A stretch of DNA of 64,000 bases from Methylocystis echinoides (GTDB lineage Bacteria > Pseudomonadota > Alphaproteobacteria > Rhizobiales > Beijerinckiaceae): positions 1 to 64,000 of the forward strand of contig NZ_CP156087.1 of assembly GCF_040687965.1 (NCBI RefSeq), read 5' to 3'. Shown piece by piece: positions 37,070 to 45,862 of this stretch; position 1 is the first letter of the stretch; every line of letters starts with the position of its first letter. Below the pieces are notes generated by a model. It searched no databases. It worked only from the letters and a program-made list of their open reading frames with translations, and was not told the DNA's origin. The position numbers and the translations under genes were made by a program.

Positions 37070-38820
37070 GCATGATCCGACCGGGTAATCCACAAGACGA
37101 ACGTGTTCTGATCCTGGCGCCCTCGCATCGGGATGGGCCGACCCTCGCCACGGTCCTTGCCAGGGCCGGGCTGATCACGAAGATCTGCGGCGACATGCAG
37201 GAGCTTTGTCACGACCTATCTAATGGCGCAGGCGTGGCCGTCATCGCCGAAGAGAGTCTATCCGATCCGCGCGAGGCTGCGTGTCTTCCAGCGTTTCTGG
37301 AACGACAGCCCCCCTGGTCCGAGCCGCCGATCGTAGTGGCCATGGCGCCCCGCAAAGGTCACGGGCGCGGCTCCCAGGCGCTCGTCGACCATGGCAATCT
37401 GGTGTTGCTGGAGCGCCCGTTCTCCTCCGCCACACTCGTCAGCTCAGTGCGCTCCGCGCTCAGGGCCAGGCGCCGCCAGTATCAAATACGCGACCACCTA
37501 CTTGAACATGAGCGTAACGAAGCGCGTCTGGGCGCAAAGGAGCAGGAGCTTCGGCAGTTGAATGAAACGCTCGAGCGGCGAGTGCGGGAACGAACGGCGG
37601 AGCTCGAAGAAGTCAATCGCCAGCTGGTGGACGAGATCAGGCAGCGCCAGGAAGCGGAGCAATCATTGCGCCACGCCCAAAAGATGGAGGCGATCGGTCA
37701 GCTTACCGGCGGCGTGGCCCATGACTTCAACAACCTCCTGATGGTCGTTTGCGGCGGCGTCAATCTCCTGGAGCGCACCAACGATACCGCCCAGCGAGCG
37801 CGGATTCTGTCAGGGATGCGCGACGCTGCGGCGCGGGGGGAAGCGCTCACGCGCCAGCTTCTGGCGTTTTCGCGGCGCACGGCTTTAACTCCGGAACCGA
37901 TCGACCTACCGTCTCTATTGGAAGGCATGCGGATTCTGATCGCAGGCGCTTTGCGTGGCGACATCGTCATCGACATCAAGATGGCTCCAGACCTCTGGCC
38001 CGTGTTGACCGATCCGACACAGCTCAACCTCGTTATTCTCAACCTTGCCGTCAATGCGCGCGACGCCATGCCAGATGGCGGAACGCTGACGATCGCGGCG
38101 ACCAATGCGACGCTGGAGGGATCAAATCGTTTTGCGCTTGCCGGCGAGTTTGTTCGCCTCGAGGTTCGCGATACGGGCGTTGGGATTCCCCCCGAGATTC
38201 TCGATCGGGTATTTGAACCCTTCTTCACGACGAAGGAGATAGGCAAGGGCACCGGTCTCGGATTGAGCCAGGTTTACGGTTTCGCTAAACAGTCGGGTGG
38301 GCATGCCGAGATCTGCAGCCGTGAGGGTGACGGGACGAGCGTCATTCTGTATCTGCCCCGTGGCGAGGCTGTCGCCCAAGACAACGCTCAGACTCAACTG
38401 AGCCGTAGCGAGGAGAAAGGGGTGGACGGCCCGCATCGGATCTTGCTGGTTGAGGATAATGACGCAGTGGCGGCGTTGGTCCAGGAGATGCTCGAGGGAC
38501 TGGGTTTTGCGCCGCGTCGGGTAGCTAACGCGCGGGAAGCCCTCGCTGCGCTTGAGAACGACCAAAACTTTGACCTTGTCTTTTCCGATATTGTAATGCC
38601 GGGCGGCATGAACGGTATCGAACTGGCGCGCGCCATCAAACGGAAAACACCCGAAATACCGGTCATTCTGGCGACGGGCTACAGCGCCGCGCTCCGCCAT
38701 GCGAATGGAGTGGATGGGTTGCAGATTTTGCGCAAGCCCTATGACATGGATACGCTCAACACCGCTCTCAGGGAGGCGTGGGGGGGGCGGGAAAGCTCAA
38801 AATCCATCACGGTCAGCTGA
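37066..38820 (+). CDS. Soluble hybrid histidine kinase coupled to KaiC-like gene
   Basis: 584 residues. The N-terminal 140 residues look like a degenerate receiver (VLILAPSHRDGP, AVIAEESLSD, LVLLERPFSSATL) that lacks a clear phospho-Asp. A coiled coil (150-210), H-box TGGVAHDFNNLL with His219, N-box NLAVNARDAMPDGG and G boxes DTGVGIPPE and KGTGLGLSQVYGF follow. The C-terminal receiver has phospho-Asp508 in LVFSDIVMPGGMNG. ATG overlaps the KaiC-like stop by four bases. The pseudo-receiver may be the contact point for the KaiC-like ATPase, as with SasA in cyanobacteria; that is inference. It overlaps the convergent regulator gene at 38813 by 8 bases. Confidence 0.92.
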   Translation: MSMIRPGNPQDERVLILAPSHRDGPTLATVLARAGLITKICGDMQELCHDLSNGAGVAVIAEESLSDPREAACLPAFLERQPPWSEPPIVVAMAPRKGHGRGSQALVDHGNLVLLERPFSSATLVSSVRSALRARRRQYQIRDHLLEHERNEARLGAKEQELRQLNETLERRVRERTAELEEVNRQLVDEIRQRQEAEQSLRHAQKMEAIGQLTGGVAHDFNNLLMVVCGGVNLLERTNDTAQRARILSGMRDAAARGEALTRQLLAFSRRTALTPEPIDLPSLLEGMRILIAGALRGDIVIDIKMAPDLWPVLTDPTQLNLVILNLAVNARDAMPDGGTLTIAATNATLEGSNRFALAGEFVRLEVRDTGVGIPPEILDRVFEPFFTTKEIGKGTGLGLSQVYGFAKQSGGHAEICSREGDGTSVILYLPRGEAVAQDNAQTQLSRSEEKGVDGPHRILLVEDNDAVAALVQEMLEGLGFAPRRVANAREALAALENDQNFDLVFSDIVMPGGMNGIELARAIKRKTPEIPVILATGYSAALRHANGVDGLQILRKPYDMDTLNTALREAWGGRESSKSITVS

Positions 38821-39199
38821 TCTCGACCTGGACACGGCTGCCCGCGGGCCTGGTCACGGCCCGATTGATCGCCCTCTTAAGGCCGATGACGTCGCAGGGT
38901 TTGCCGAGTGTAACCACCCCCGCTTTGTCCACGACGAGTTCGTTGCCGGGCAAAAGACCGGTGACAAAGACGATCGCCGCGGGCCCCTGTCGCAAGATTG
39001 CATTCGCCGCGCGCACCCCGGAGCCTTCTGGACCCAGCCTGAGATCGCAAATGATCAGATTTGGATGTGAGCTTTCCGCCACCGCAACGGCGCCGGCCTC
39101 GTCACGTGCGGCGAGGACCTCCTTAAAGCCGAGATCTGCCGCGCACAGCTCCAGATCAGCGCCGATAATGGCGTCGTCCTCGATGACCAATACACGCAT
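38813..39199 (-). CDS. Single-domain response regulator
   Basis: 128 residues, receiver only: MRVLVIEDDAIIGADLELC, phospho-Asp52 in LIICDLRLGPEG, IVFVTGLLPGNELVVD and TLGKPCD. Its last codons overlap the end of the convergent hybrid kinase. It has a near-duplicate at 47157-47543, identical in length and alignable without gaps. No output domain. Possible partners are the neighbouring hybrid and HWE kinases. Confidence 0.9.
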   Translation of the reverse strand: MRVLVIEDDAIIGADLELCAADLGFKEVLAARDEAGAVAVAESSHPNLIICDLRLGPEGSGVRAANAILRQGPAAIVFVTGLLPGNELVVDKAGVVTLGKPCDVIGLKRAINRAVTRPAGSRVQVEIS

Positions 39200-39288
39200 A
39201 TGACCTTCCTGCTTATCGAAATATTAGCGCCTTCGTCTGCCCATTCAGCTCCACACCGAGTTATTCATCGTCGCAGTGTTGGATTTGG

Positions 39289-39314
39289 GGAACTCAGGCC
39301 CTACCTTGATGGTT
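39289..39314 (+). promoter_or_regulatory. Possible EcfG-type promoter of small RNA
   Basis: GGAAC (39289-39293), 17-base spacer, GGTT (39311-39314). Same one-base departure from CGTT as at 13324. It is about 50 bases upstream of the terminator at 39364. Confidence 0.35.
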
Positions 39315-39319
39315 GCGAT

Positions 39320-39398
39320 GGGCAAAAGACGGGTTTTCGTTCCCTTTAAAAGCCCAACTTGGCAGGCTCGGCCATCTCTCTGGCCGGGCCTTTTTTTC
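39320..39398 (+). ncRNA. Candidate short transcript, small RNA or mini-gene
   Basis: A promoter-like element and a strong intrinsic terminator bracket about 80 bases that hold no known gene. An open frame ATGGGCAAAAGACGG... at 39318 (27 codons) runs through the terminator stem, which argues against a protein. The exact 5' end is a guess. If real it is likely a stress-controlled small RNA. Confidence 0.35.
39364..39398 (+). terminator. Rho-independent terminator
   Basis: AGGCTCGGCCA (39364-39374) pairs with TGGCCGGGCCT (39381-39391) with one G-T pair, then a seven-T run. It points on the plus strand, where no annotated gene lies upstream. Confidence 0.8.
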
Positions 39399-39563
39399 TA
39401 ATAGGCGTCTCTCCAGCGCCGCCGCGAGGTCGGGTCGCTATATGAAAACGTGGATGTCTGGAGCGCGTCACAAGATCGCCCGCGAGGCGACGAGTGACGC
39501 TTCGTGGCACGGGATCTTCATTCTTCGTTGTCGCCAACGCCAAGCCTCCACATCATGCTCACG

Positions 39564-39821
39564 CTAAGGCGCCCCGCGGCTGTGGGAGGCATGACCACCC
39601 TTGCGCCCCGCTGCCGATGCGAGAGCGTGATTCTGAGCAAAACTACGCTTGTTCGGTTCAACCGCTTGCCCGCCCTTGCGGCCGGCGGACACTGCAAGGT
39701 CTCGGTCGGTAGAAAAGCTCCGCTTCTCGCCTGGAACGGATCTCCCGCCCTTACGGGCAATTTCGCGCTGCTTGTTGGGCTCCATTGACGCAAAGCCGCG
39801 GTTGGACTTCTTGGCTTCCAT
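39564..39821 (-). CDS. KGG-repeat stress protein
   Basis: 85 residues with three 'KGG' motifs: GFASMEPNKQREIARKGG at the start, then AVSAGRKGGQAV and ASAAGRKGGHAS. This is the stress-induced KGG (GsiB/YciG-like) family of hydrophilic, disordered proteins induced by general stress. GGGAGTAGGCGAG lies just before ATG 39821. The remaining part, 39399-39563, shows no feature. Placement among signalling genes fits membership in the stress regulon, but no promoter box was found. Confidence 0.88.
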   Translation of the reverse strand: MEAKKSNRGFASMEPNKQREIARKGGRSVPGEKRSFSTDRDLAVSAGRKGGQAVEPNKRSFAQNHALASAAGRKGGHASHSRGAP

Positions 39822-40124
39822 CTCGCCTACTCCCTTTTATGCGCGTAGATAAATAGGTCAGCCCACCGACCTGGGCGAGAGATGCATCAAAAGCCGGTGT
39901 CAGGCTTGCGCTCGTTGCGGTTGGTCTCGACGAATTGAGTTGGCGTGAGTGGTGCCTATCACACTTGGGCGCGCTCGGCTTGATCCTTACCGGCCCTCGT
40001 CTACGCTTGGGCCGAAAAAATCGACACGACGGCCTGAAAAGATGCTAAGGCGGACTCGGTCGCAACAGCGGGAGGCGCATTGCGATTTGCTGCTGTGCAG
40101 CCATTTGACCCAGGCCAGGAGGTC
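39822..40124. other. Intergenic stretch
   Basis: About 300 bases upstream of the KGG gene and beyond the end of a response regulator gene. It contains a small hairpin GGTC-AGCCCACC-GACC near 39856. I see no gene. Confidence 0.5.
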
Positions 40125-40508
40125 CTAAATGGATTCCTTCCTGGTGGAAAGGAGCTCCGCTAGCGCGGCCTCCATCTGTCCGATCGCGAAGGGCTTTTGA
40201 ATAACCGACTCGGTCTTCCAGTCGGCCTGTAGACCGTCGCCGCCATACCCTGTCGAGAATAGGATGGGGATGCGTCGATCCCGCAAAATTCGCGCGGCAG
40301 GATAAACGAGCTGACCATGTAAATTAACGTCCAATACGGCGATCTGCGCCTCCGTCTCGACCGCCCGGCTCAAAGCCGCAGGTAGACTAGACACCGTGTC
40401 GGTAACTTTGCAGCCCAAATCGAGAAGCACGGACTCGATGAGCTGAAGAACGTGAAATTCGTCTTCAGCAAGAAAAACCTGCAAGCCGGCGAAGTTACGC
40501 ATCGTCAT
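40125..40508 (-). CDS. Single-domain response regulator
   Basis: 127 residues, receiver only: VFLAEDEFHVLQLIE, phospho-Asp60 in IAVLDVNLHGQLVYP, ILFSTGY and VIQKPF. The start overlaps the end of the HWE kinase gene at 40495 by 8-14 bases (two in-frame ATG codons, 40508 and 40502). That overlap makes the kinase its probable phospho-donor. It belongs to the same class as the regulators at 35043 and 49342, each of which is next to an HWE kinase. Confidence 0.92.
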   Translation of the reverse strand: MTMRNFAGLQVFLAEDEFHVLQLIESVLLDLGCKVTDTVSSLPAALSRAVETEAQIAVLDVNLHGQLVYPAARILRDRRIPILFSTGYGGDGLQADWKTESVIQKPFAIGQMEAALAELLSTRKESI

Positions 40509-42474
40509 TCGTCAGCGGCACATGAATTTCGCATCGCACCCCGTCTGGCGCAAACTCGATTCGCGTCTCGCCCTCCAACTCTGCTTGAATTCCTCGTTCA
40601 AGGAGACGCATTCCAAAGCCTTGATGTTTGGGCGCCACGACGGGTGGTCCGTTCCGCTCAATCCAGAACAGCCGCAGACGGGGCCCCCCGCTCTCCATTT
40701 CCACCCTCCAGCTCACCTCGATACGCCCAGCTGACGAAGCCAATGCGCCATATTTCGCGGCATTAGTCGCAAGCTCGTGGACCGCCATGGAGAGCATCAA
40801 AGCAAGGTTAGGGGAGATCTCAAGGGGGGCGCCTGAAAGCGCAACATTGCCCTTGGTGAGATAGGGCTCGAATTCCGAACGTAGCAGCTGGCTCATTTCG
40901 GCGTTGACCCAGCCGCGACGACTCAGCTGGTTATGTGCATGGCTCAGCGCCAGAATGCGGCCTTCGACAGCCTGGCGGAATTCGTCCACGCTACCAGCGC
41001 CGCGCGCGGTCTGCGCGACAAGTGACTGGACCGTGGCCAATGTGTTTTTTACCCGGTGATTCAGTTCGTCGATGAGCAGCTTCTGTTGGGCTTCCGCTTG
41101 TTTCCGCTCGGTGATGTCAACAAGCATGTTTATGGCCCCCACGAGACGCCCCGTTGAATCGCGCAACGGCGTCGGGTAGGGCGCAAACCAGCGCCGAGAC
41201 CCGTCCGGACGCTCCGCTATGGCTTCGACCCCGCGGATCGGACGATTTTGTCTCAACGCGATCGCCATCGGGCATTCGTCATGCGGCAATGGCGCGCCGT
41301 CAGCACTATGAAGGCGCCATGTCACGCACCAGAATTCTCCTATCTCCGGGCGCCTTCCTGCGAATTCGACGGCTGCTTCATTAAAAAACGTAATTCGACC
41401 CTCTGCATCCGTGGTGTAGACCGCTGCCGGAAGCGCTTGCAACAATTGATGGAAACGATGCTCGGATTCCCTTATTTTCAACTCGTCTAGCTTACGCTGG
41501 GTCACGTCCCGGGTGACCGCCAATTGCGCGACCATGCCGTCCGGCAGCCGGATGGGCGACGCACGCGTCTCCATATGACGCCGCGTTCCCTTCAACCCGA
41601 TGAGATCGAATTCCCAGCTCAGCTTTTCCCCGGCGCAGACTCGGTGATGGTGCTCCTGCCAGCCCTCCCGGAATTCGGGGGCTATCAAATCTAAGATGCA
41701 GGCCCCATCGGCGAGATCTGCCGCCCCCAATTCAATCATTTCGCGCCCCGCAGCATTCATCCGAAGCAGCGTACCGTCGGGCGCAACAATCTTTATGCAG
41801 TCCGGGGTCGTTTCTATGATCGCCTCCAGAAGATGCTTCGATCGGCTGGCCGCGTCCATGCCATCTAGGGCGGCCCGGCTTGCTTCCTGCGCATTCAGGA
41901 GCTTGACTGTCTGGTAGGCCGCCGAAGCAAAGCGTCCGATGCTCTCGAGTTGCCTGAGATCTTCTGCATCGAATCTGCGGCGGCGGTCGTGCGCAATTGT
42001 CCAGACGGTGCCGACTGCTTTCCCTGAGACGAAGAAGGGAACCAAAAGTCCTTCCTCCGCTAAAGGCGTCGCCTCCGCAAGATAGGGATACCGGACCTCC
42101 CAGTGTCTAAAGAGAAGCGGCGTCTTGCGATCGAGGACGTCGCCACAAGGACCGAACTCCCTCGGAGTGCCGCCTCCTATATGGGGCGCCCATGCGCCCG
42201 CGATGGCCGCCCAATGAAAATGCTTCTCATCCGCGGTGAGCAGGCTGATCCCCGCAGAGTCCGCGTTAAAAACCTCGAGCAGAGTGTCAGCCAGCGTCTG
42301 CAAAATCGTCCGAGGCGATTGGGCCAAGGCGCTCACGAGCTTCCCCAGGGCTTTGTTCTCGGTTTCGAAGTCCGGGGGCCGCCTAGGGCGGCGCCAAAGC
42401 TCTTCTGTGCAAAGGATCGCCTCCAAAGGGGCGAAGCGTCGATCGGGCGTCACCTGATCTCCATCTGCCGCCAT
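40495..42474 (-). CDS. HWE-family kinase, GAF-PAS-PAS
   Basis: 659 residues, soluble. The GAF domain (about 55-200) contains NADSAGISLLTADEKHFHW and GTVWTIAHDRRRRFDAEDL. Two PAS domains follow (about 220-340 and 345-460). The HWE kinase has H-box DELNHRVKNTLATVQSL, N-box HELATNAAKYGALASSAG and W-x-E in LFWIERNGPP. The overlap with a receiver-only gene downstream forms a two-gene unit. GAF sequence of this type can bind small molecules or a chromophore, but the Cys needed for bilin binding cannot be assigned. No membrane segment or signal peptide. Confidence 0.92.
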   Translation of the reverse strand: MAADGDQVTPDRRFAPLEAILCTEELWRRPRRPPDFETENKALGKLVSALAQSPRTILQTLADTLLEVFNADSAGISLLTADEKHFHWAAIAGAWAPHIGGGTPREFGPCGDVLDRKTPLLFRHWEVRYPYLAEATPLAEEGLLVPFFVSGKAVGTVWTIAHDRRRRFDAEDLRQLESIGRFASAAYQTVKLLNAQEASRAALDGMDAASRSKHLLEAIIETTPDCIKIVAPDGTLLRMNAAGREMIELGAADLADGACILDLIAPEFREGWQEHHHRVCAGEKLSWEFDLIGLKGTRRHMETRASPIRLPDGMVAQLAVTRDVTQRKLDELKIRESEHRFHQLLQALPAAVYTTDAEGRITFFNEAAVEFAGRRPEIGEFWCVTWRLHSADGAPLPHDECPMAIALRQNRPIRGVEAIAERPDGSRRWFAPYPTPLRDSTGRLVGAINMLVDITERKQAEAQQKLLIDELNHRVKNTLATVQSLVAQTARGAGSVDEFRQAVEGRILALSHAHNQLSRRGWVNAEMSQLLRSEFEPYLTKGNVALSGAPLEISPNLALMLSMAVHELATNAAKYGALASSAGRIEVSWRVEMESGGPRLRLFWIERNGPPVVAPKHQGFGMRLLERGIQAELEGETRIEFAPDGVRCEIHVPLTNDDA

Positions 42475-43037
42475 CGCTCACCTTTTCATGTCATTCCGGC
42501 GCGGGGAAGTTTGCACGAAGGTCTCATTGCCAACCTAGGGCCGTGAGCGATATTCACAAGCCAGTGCTACATCCATTCTAAGAGGAGAAAGCGGCGGGTC
42601 AAGCGGCTGGAAGCGGCTTCGACAAAGACGCGCCGGACCGGCGTTCGTGTCTGGAGCTCCACTCCGTAGAAGCCGTCCGGGCGTCGTGGATTTGGGCTAC
42701 AGGGAGAAATTCTCACGCTTGCGTAAAAGGGGGGCTATCGCGCGACCCCGCCCTACGATACGCCATTCGAGATGACTGGCGCTCTGGGCTTTACCGAGAT
42801 CAAAGCCATGGAGAAGGGCCTTGGCCGCCCGGCGATCGCCAAGGAGTCGACCGATGTGTTGCAAGCTGGAGCCGTTGCTGGGCCTCGCCATGCGCGACGA
42901 TAGAACCGCTCGCGTTTCTGTCGTGCGACCATCTCTCGCAGACAGGCGCGAGAGGAGACGGTTCGCATCGCCAAACAACCAACTGCGCCATTGAATTCGA
43001 GACGCTCATATATCCAACCCAAGCGGGCCAACCTTTT
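42475..43037. other. Stretch without recognisable gene
   Basis: 560 bases upstream of the HWE kinase. Open frames occur on the minus strand around 42697-43031, but none has a known domain or ribosome site. Possible degraded DNA. Confidence 0.5.
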
Positions 43038-43217
43038 TCAGCGTTTTTTCTTACTCGTCGTCTCCTTCGCTATGAATGAGTTGGCTTGACGAATCGCTGA
43101 GCCTTCGGAAGCTCCGCGGGACAGCGCTGAGTCCGCTACGTCTGACCATTGTTTTTGTTTTTTTGGGGTATCCGCCTTCTTTGTATGTCGTTTGGCGTCG
43201 CTTGACTTCCATGGCAT
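43038..43217 (-). CDS. Small basic conserved protein (59 aa)
   Basis: Reads MPWKSSDAKRHTKKADTPKK, then a Trp-containing linker and ADSALSRGASEGSAIRQANS, ending in a Lys-rich tail. This pattern, with an MPW start, a DA-x-x-HTKKA block and GASEGSAIRQAN, recurs as a small uncharacterised protein in rhizobia and methylobacteria as I recall. AGGAGA is 6 bases before ATG 43217. It is highly basic and probably cytoplasmic. Too short for common gene-calling limits. Function unknown. Confidence 0.7.
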   Translation of the reverse strand: MPWKSSDAKRHTKKADTPKKQKQWSDVADSALSRGASEGSAIRQANSFIAKETTSKKKR

Positions 43218-43433
43218 GGCTATTCTCCTAGGATGACGTAAATTCGAGATAGGGCCTCCACCCTGGGTTTGCCATTTCTGAGACGTTGCGCGGTGGACCT
43301 AGCGAAACGCTACGGTCGCTGCTCGGCGGCGACGCCCGCGACGGTAGGGCGCAGTTGCGCGAAACTGGCGGACTGGCTGTCGGGTGAACGGAGAAATTTC
43401 CTCGCAACGAGCCATCAATGCAGGAGAAGGATC

Positions 43434-43931
43434 ATGTCCGACAAACTCACCACCTGCCTGTGGTTCGGTCACGGCAAAGCTCGCGAGGCCGCCGAATTCT
43501 ACGCCGCGACCTTTCCTGACAGTCACGTCAGCGCAGCCAACGCCTCGCCCAATGACAATCCGTCGGCGAAACAGGGCGAGGAACTGACGGTCGAATTCAC
43601 CGTGCTCGGCCGCGCGTTCATCGGGCTGAATGGCGGTCCTCATTTCAAGCCCAACCAAGCGGTCAGTTTCATGATTTTGACCGACGACCAGGCGGAAACC
43701 GACCGCTATTGGAACGCGATCGTCGGCAATGGCGGGGAAGAAAGCATGTGCGGATGGTGCCGCGACCGCTGGGGCTTTTCGTGGCAGATTACACCGCGCG
43801 CGCTGCTTGCGGCGACGACCGACCCCGACAGGGCGGCGGCCAAGCGCGCGATTGATGCGATGATGACGATGCATAAGATCGATATTGCCAGGATCGAGGC
43901 GGCGCGCAGCGGAAAAAGCCAGGACGTCTAG
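43434..43931 (+). CDS. PhnB-like VOC family protein
   Basis: 165 residues of the glyoxalase/bleomycin-resistance (VOC) superfamily, PhnB/3-demethylubiquinone methyltransferase-like group. Landmarks are LTTCLWFGHGKAREAAEFYA, FTVLGRAFIGLNGGPHFKPN, SFMILTDDQAETDRYW and CGWCRDRWGFSWQITPRAL. AGGAGA precedes ATG 43434; the frame continues upstream but looks non-coding. These proteins are cytoplasmic and usually of unknown substrate. No operon partner is obvious. Confidence 0.88.
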   Translation: MSDKLTTCLWFGHGKAREAAEFYAATFPDSHVSAANASPNDNPSAKQGEELTVEFTVLGRAFIGLNGGPHFKPNQAVSFMILTDDQAETDRYWNAIVGNGGEESMCGWCRDRWGFSWQITPRALLAATTDPDRAAAKRAIDAMMTMHKIDIARIEAARSGKSQDV

Positions 43932-44198
43932 GAGCACCGGCCAATCTTCCCTTGGCGAAATGTTGGACGGATGGCCGAGCGAGGGCGAGAGCGGCTCGTT
44001 TTGTCGAGGACGACACGTGGCCAGGTTCGACGCCTATGGCAATCTAGAACCATAGGACCGCTGTCGGCGATCCAGGCTGCGAGACCGCTGATCTCTTCGC
44101 CGCCCTATGCAGAGGTGACACCTTCACGCAGGTCGGCAAGCGCGGCCCGAGCCCAAGCGCGTACGCGCTTCAAAACCGGCTCACATGCCCCTCTCTCG

Positions 44199-45224
44199 CT
44201 AGCGCCCCAGGGACAGATGGGAATACCGGAAAAACGCCGAAATGAACCTTATGACAAAACCCACCAGCCCAGAACCGCCATAAAACCCGTTCCTATTGAG
44301 TTGCACGAATACATAGGCTGTCTTGTCAGACCGGTTGGTCATCTCGCAAAGGAAAAATCCTTCGCGGGCGCGTATCGATTCAAAGAGGATTCTAGCCGCG
44401 CGAAAGAAATCCCTCACCCCGTCTCTCAGCGATCGCGTCGCGCCGTCACCGGCTTGCACAACAATAGCATCATTTTCGAGCCGTGCGCCTGCTTCTGCGA
44501 GGCGTCCAGTTTCGGGATGATGCTTGCTCGTTGGGCGTAAAGTCGAATCGATATTGGCGGTGGCGGCGATGACATTGCCGAGGGCGAAGTCGCGGCTCTC
44601 CCCGGGCGCCAGCCGCTCACACCAGACCATGGTTCGCCCCGAAAGACACAAGATCGCTGACGTGCCGAATTCGGGCGGAAACCCTGCCTTGTAGACATAC
44701 GGAGCGCGCGCCCAACTTATAATCGACGGATCGCAAGCCACAGAGCGGATCGTTACATTTGCAGACGAACATAGATAGGCGGGCTGAAGGAAAAGAAGCG
44801 GCGGCGCGCCATCTCTGGCGAGCTCGGCCAGATCAATCTTCTCGGCGACGTTTCCCTCACCAGCCGTGAGCAGGATTTCCCGCTGCTCGCTCAGCGACGC
44901 GATCTGGTTGAGACGGACGTCGCCGCCTCCGCATAAAATCCGCAGAAATATGCTGATTTCGCGCATGATCTTGGACCGCTTCGGCAGCGGATGAGGGCAT
45001 TGGCGGGGGATTGTTTTTGTTCCAGGCGCTCGGCACACAGATCGGCCGGGCCGATCGAAGATCGAAGCATTCGGGCCGAGGGTGACGACGAGGCCGTCAC
45101 GTTTGTCCAAGAGACGGAAATCGCTTTCTCCTTCTTGGAGCGCGACGCCCGCCGGGTTGAAAAAGGGATTACGCGCAAGGGATCGCAGTCCCATCTCGAG
45201 GAAGAACGTCGGGGACATGTACAT
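44199..45224 (-). CDS. Possible AIM24-like protein
   Basis: 341 residues. The middle part, PPLLFLQPAYLCSSANVTI, and the run from TSAILCLSGRTMVWCERLAPGE to FALGNVIAATANIDST, resembles the beta-strand core of AIM24/DUF124 proteins, where a value such as 'CxxGxxLxCxxPGV' is usual. The resemblance is partial. The N-terminal 90 residues include DGLVVTLGPNASIFDRP, possibly a second copy of the fold. No signal peptide or membrane helix. The ATG is at the end of the open frame, and a later ATG (MGLRSLARN) is possible. Function unknown. Confidence 0.4.
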   Translation of the reverse strand: MYMSPTFFLEMGLRSLARNPFFNPAGVALQEGESDFRLLDKRDGLVVTLGPNASIFDRPGRSVCRAPGTKTIPRQCPHPLPKRSKIMREISIFLRILCGGGDVRLNQIASLSEQREILLTAGEGNVAEKIDLAELARDGAPPLLFLQPAYLCSSANVTIRSVACDPSIISWARAPYVYKAGFPPEFGTSAILCLSGRTMVWCERLAPGESRDFALGNVIAATANIDSTLRPTSKHHPETGRLAEAGARLENDAIVVQAGDGATRSLRDGVRDFFRAARILFESIRAREGFFLCEMTNRSDKTAYVFVQLNRNGFYGGSGLVGFVIRFISAFFRYSHLSLGR

Positions 45225-45337
45225 GTGCGAGCATCCTTCTGTTTGCCAAAGCCGCGAGCCCTGCCGCTCGCCGAAAGACCAGGCGGAGACGCCAACCGGC
45301 CATTTCGTCTTGTTGATTTGGGCGCTTTTCGAAAGCC

Positions 45338-45589
45338 TTAAGCCACGATCTCGATGATCAGGCGGCGGGTTTTGGCGTCGACGATCACGACAGTTGCATC
45401 CGGCTGAGCCCCTTTCGCGATCCTTGCCGACGCCGCCGCGTCGCGCAGGTCTTCGAATCGCCCCGTCGAGGCTCCGTTTAAGCGAATTTCATAGGGAAGC
45501 GCATGCGCGCGCGCTTCCCTATGGCAACTCCGAGCGGGGCGTTCTTTTTGATCCCCAACCACGTGCAAAAGAGGTTCGCAAACGGACAT
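45338..45589 (-). CDS. Small hypothetical protein with inverted repeat at its 5' part
   Basis: 83 residues as given. The last 55 (YEIRLNGASTGRFEDLRDAA, DATVVIVDAKTRRLIIEI) look like a conserved compact alpha/beta protein found in rhizobia. The first 28 residues are unlike it, and the switch coincides with the palindrome at 45490-45523, so the native start may have been altered. No convincing ribosome site was found. Confidence 0.5.
   Translation of the reverse strand: MSVCEPLLHVVGDQKERPARSCHREARAHALPYEIRLNGASTGRFEDLRDAAASARIAKGAQPDATVVIVDAKTRRLIIEIVA
45490..45523. repeat. Perfect 13-bp inverted repeat
   Basis: CATAGGGAAGCGC, 8-base spacer ATGCGCGC, GCGCTTCCCTATG. The arms are exact. It overlaps the early part of the small gene at 45338. 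No T run follows, so not an intrinsic terminator. It may be an operator or a recombination scar. Confidence 0.8.
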
Positions 45590-45619
45590 CAGGCGCGCTG
45601 ATCGATGGAGGGGCGAATC

Positions 45620-45862
45620 TTATCCTGCCTGCGGATAGCGGGTTACGAACAGGCGCAAAGCCGTTTCCAGTTCCGCGGCGCGGCTTTTCGCGCCTAGCTC
45701 GAGGAAACAGTGACGATCGCGGTCGAGCATTTCCCTAACTACTTCCCGTCCACGATGAATGTTGAGAAGGTAGCTTGACAGTAACCTGCTAGCCGGGGCA
45801 CAGCCCTCGCCGCCGTCGGAAGCGATTCCAGACTGGGCGGCGCATTGCGCGAGCTTCATCAT
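45620..45862 (-). CDS. Hypothetical protein (80 aa)
   Basis: Starts MMKLAQCAAQSGIASDGGEG and includes LLSSYLLNIHRGREVVREML and HCFLELGAKSRAAELETALRL. Probably all-helical and soluble. GGGAGAG lies a few bases before ATG 45862, which selects this start over the longer open frame. It ends 30 bases before the small gene at 45338-45589 on the same strand. Not recognised. Confidence 0.45.
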   Translation of the reverse strand: MMKLAQCAAQSGIASDGGEGCAPASRLLSSYLLNIHRGREVVREMLDRDRHCFLELGAKSRAAELETALRLFVTRYPQAG

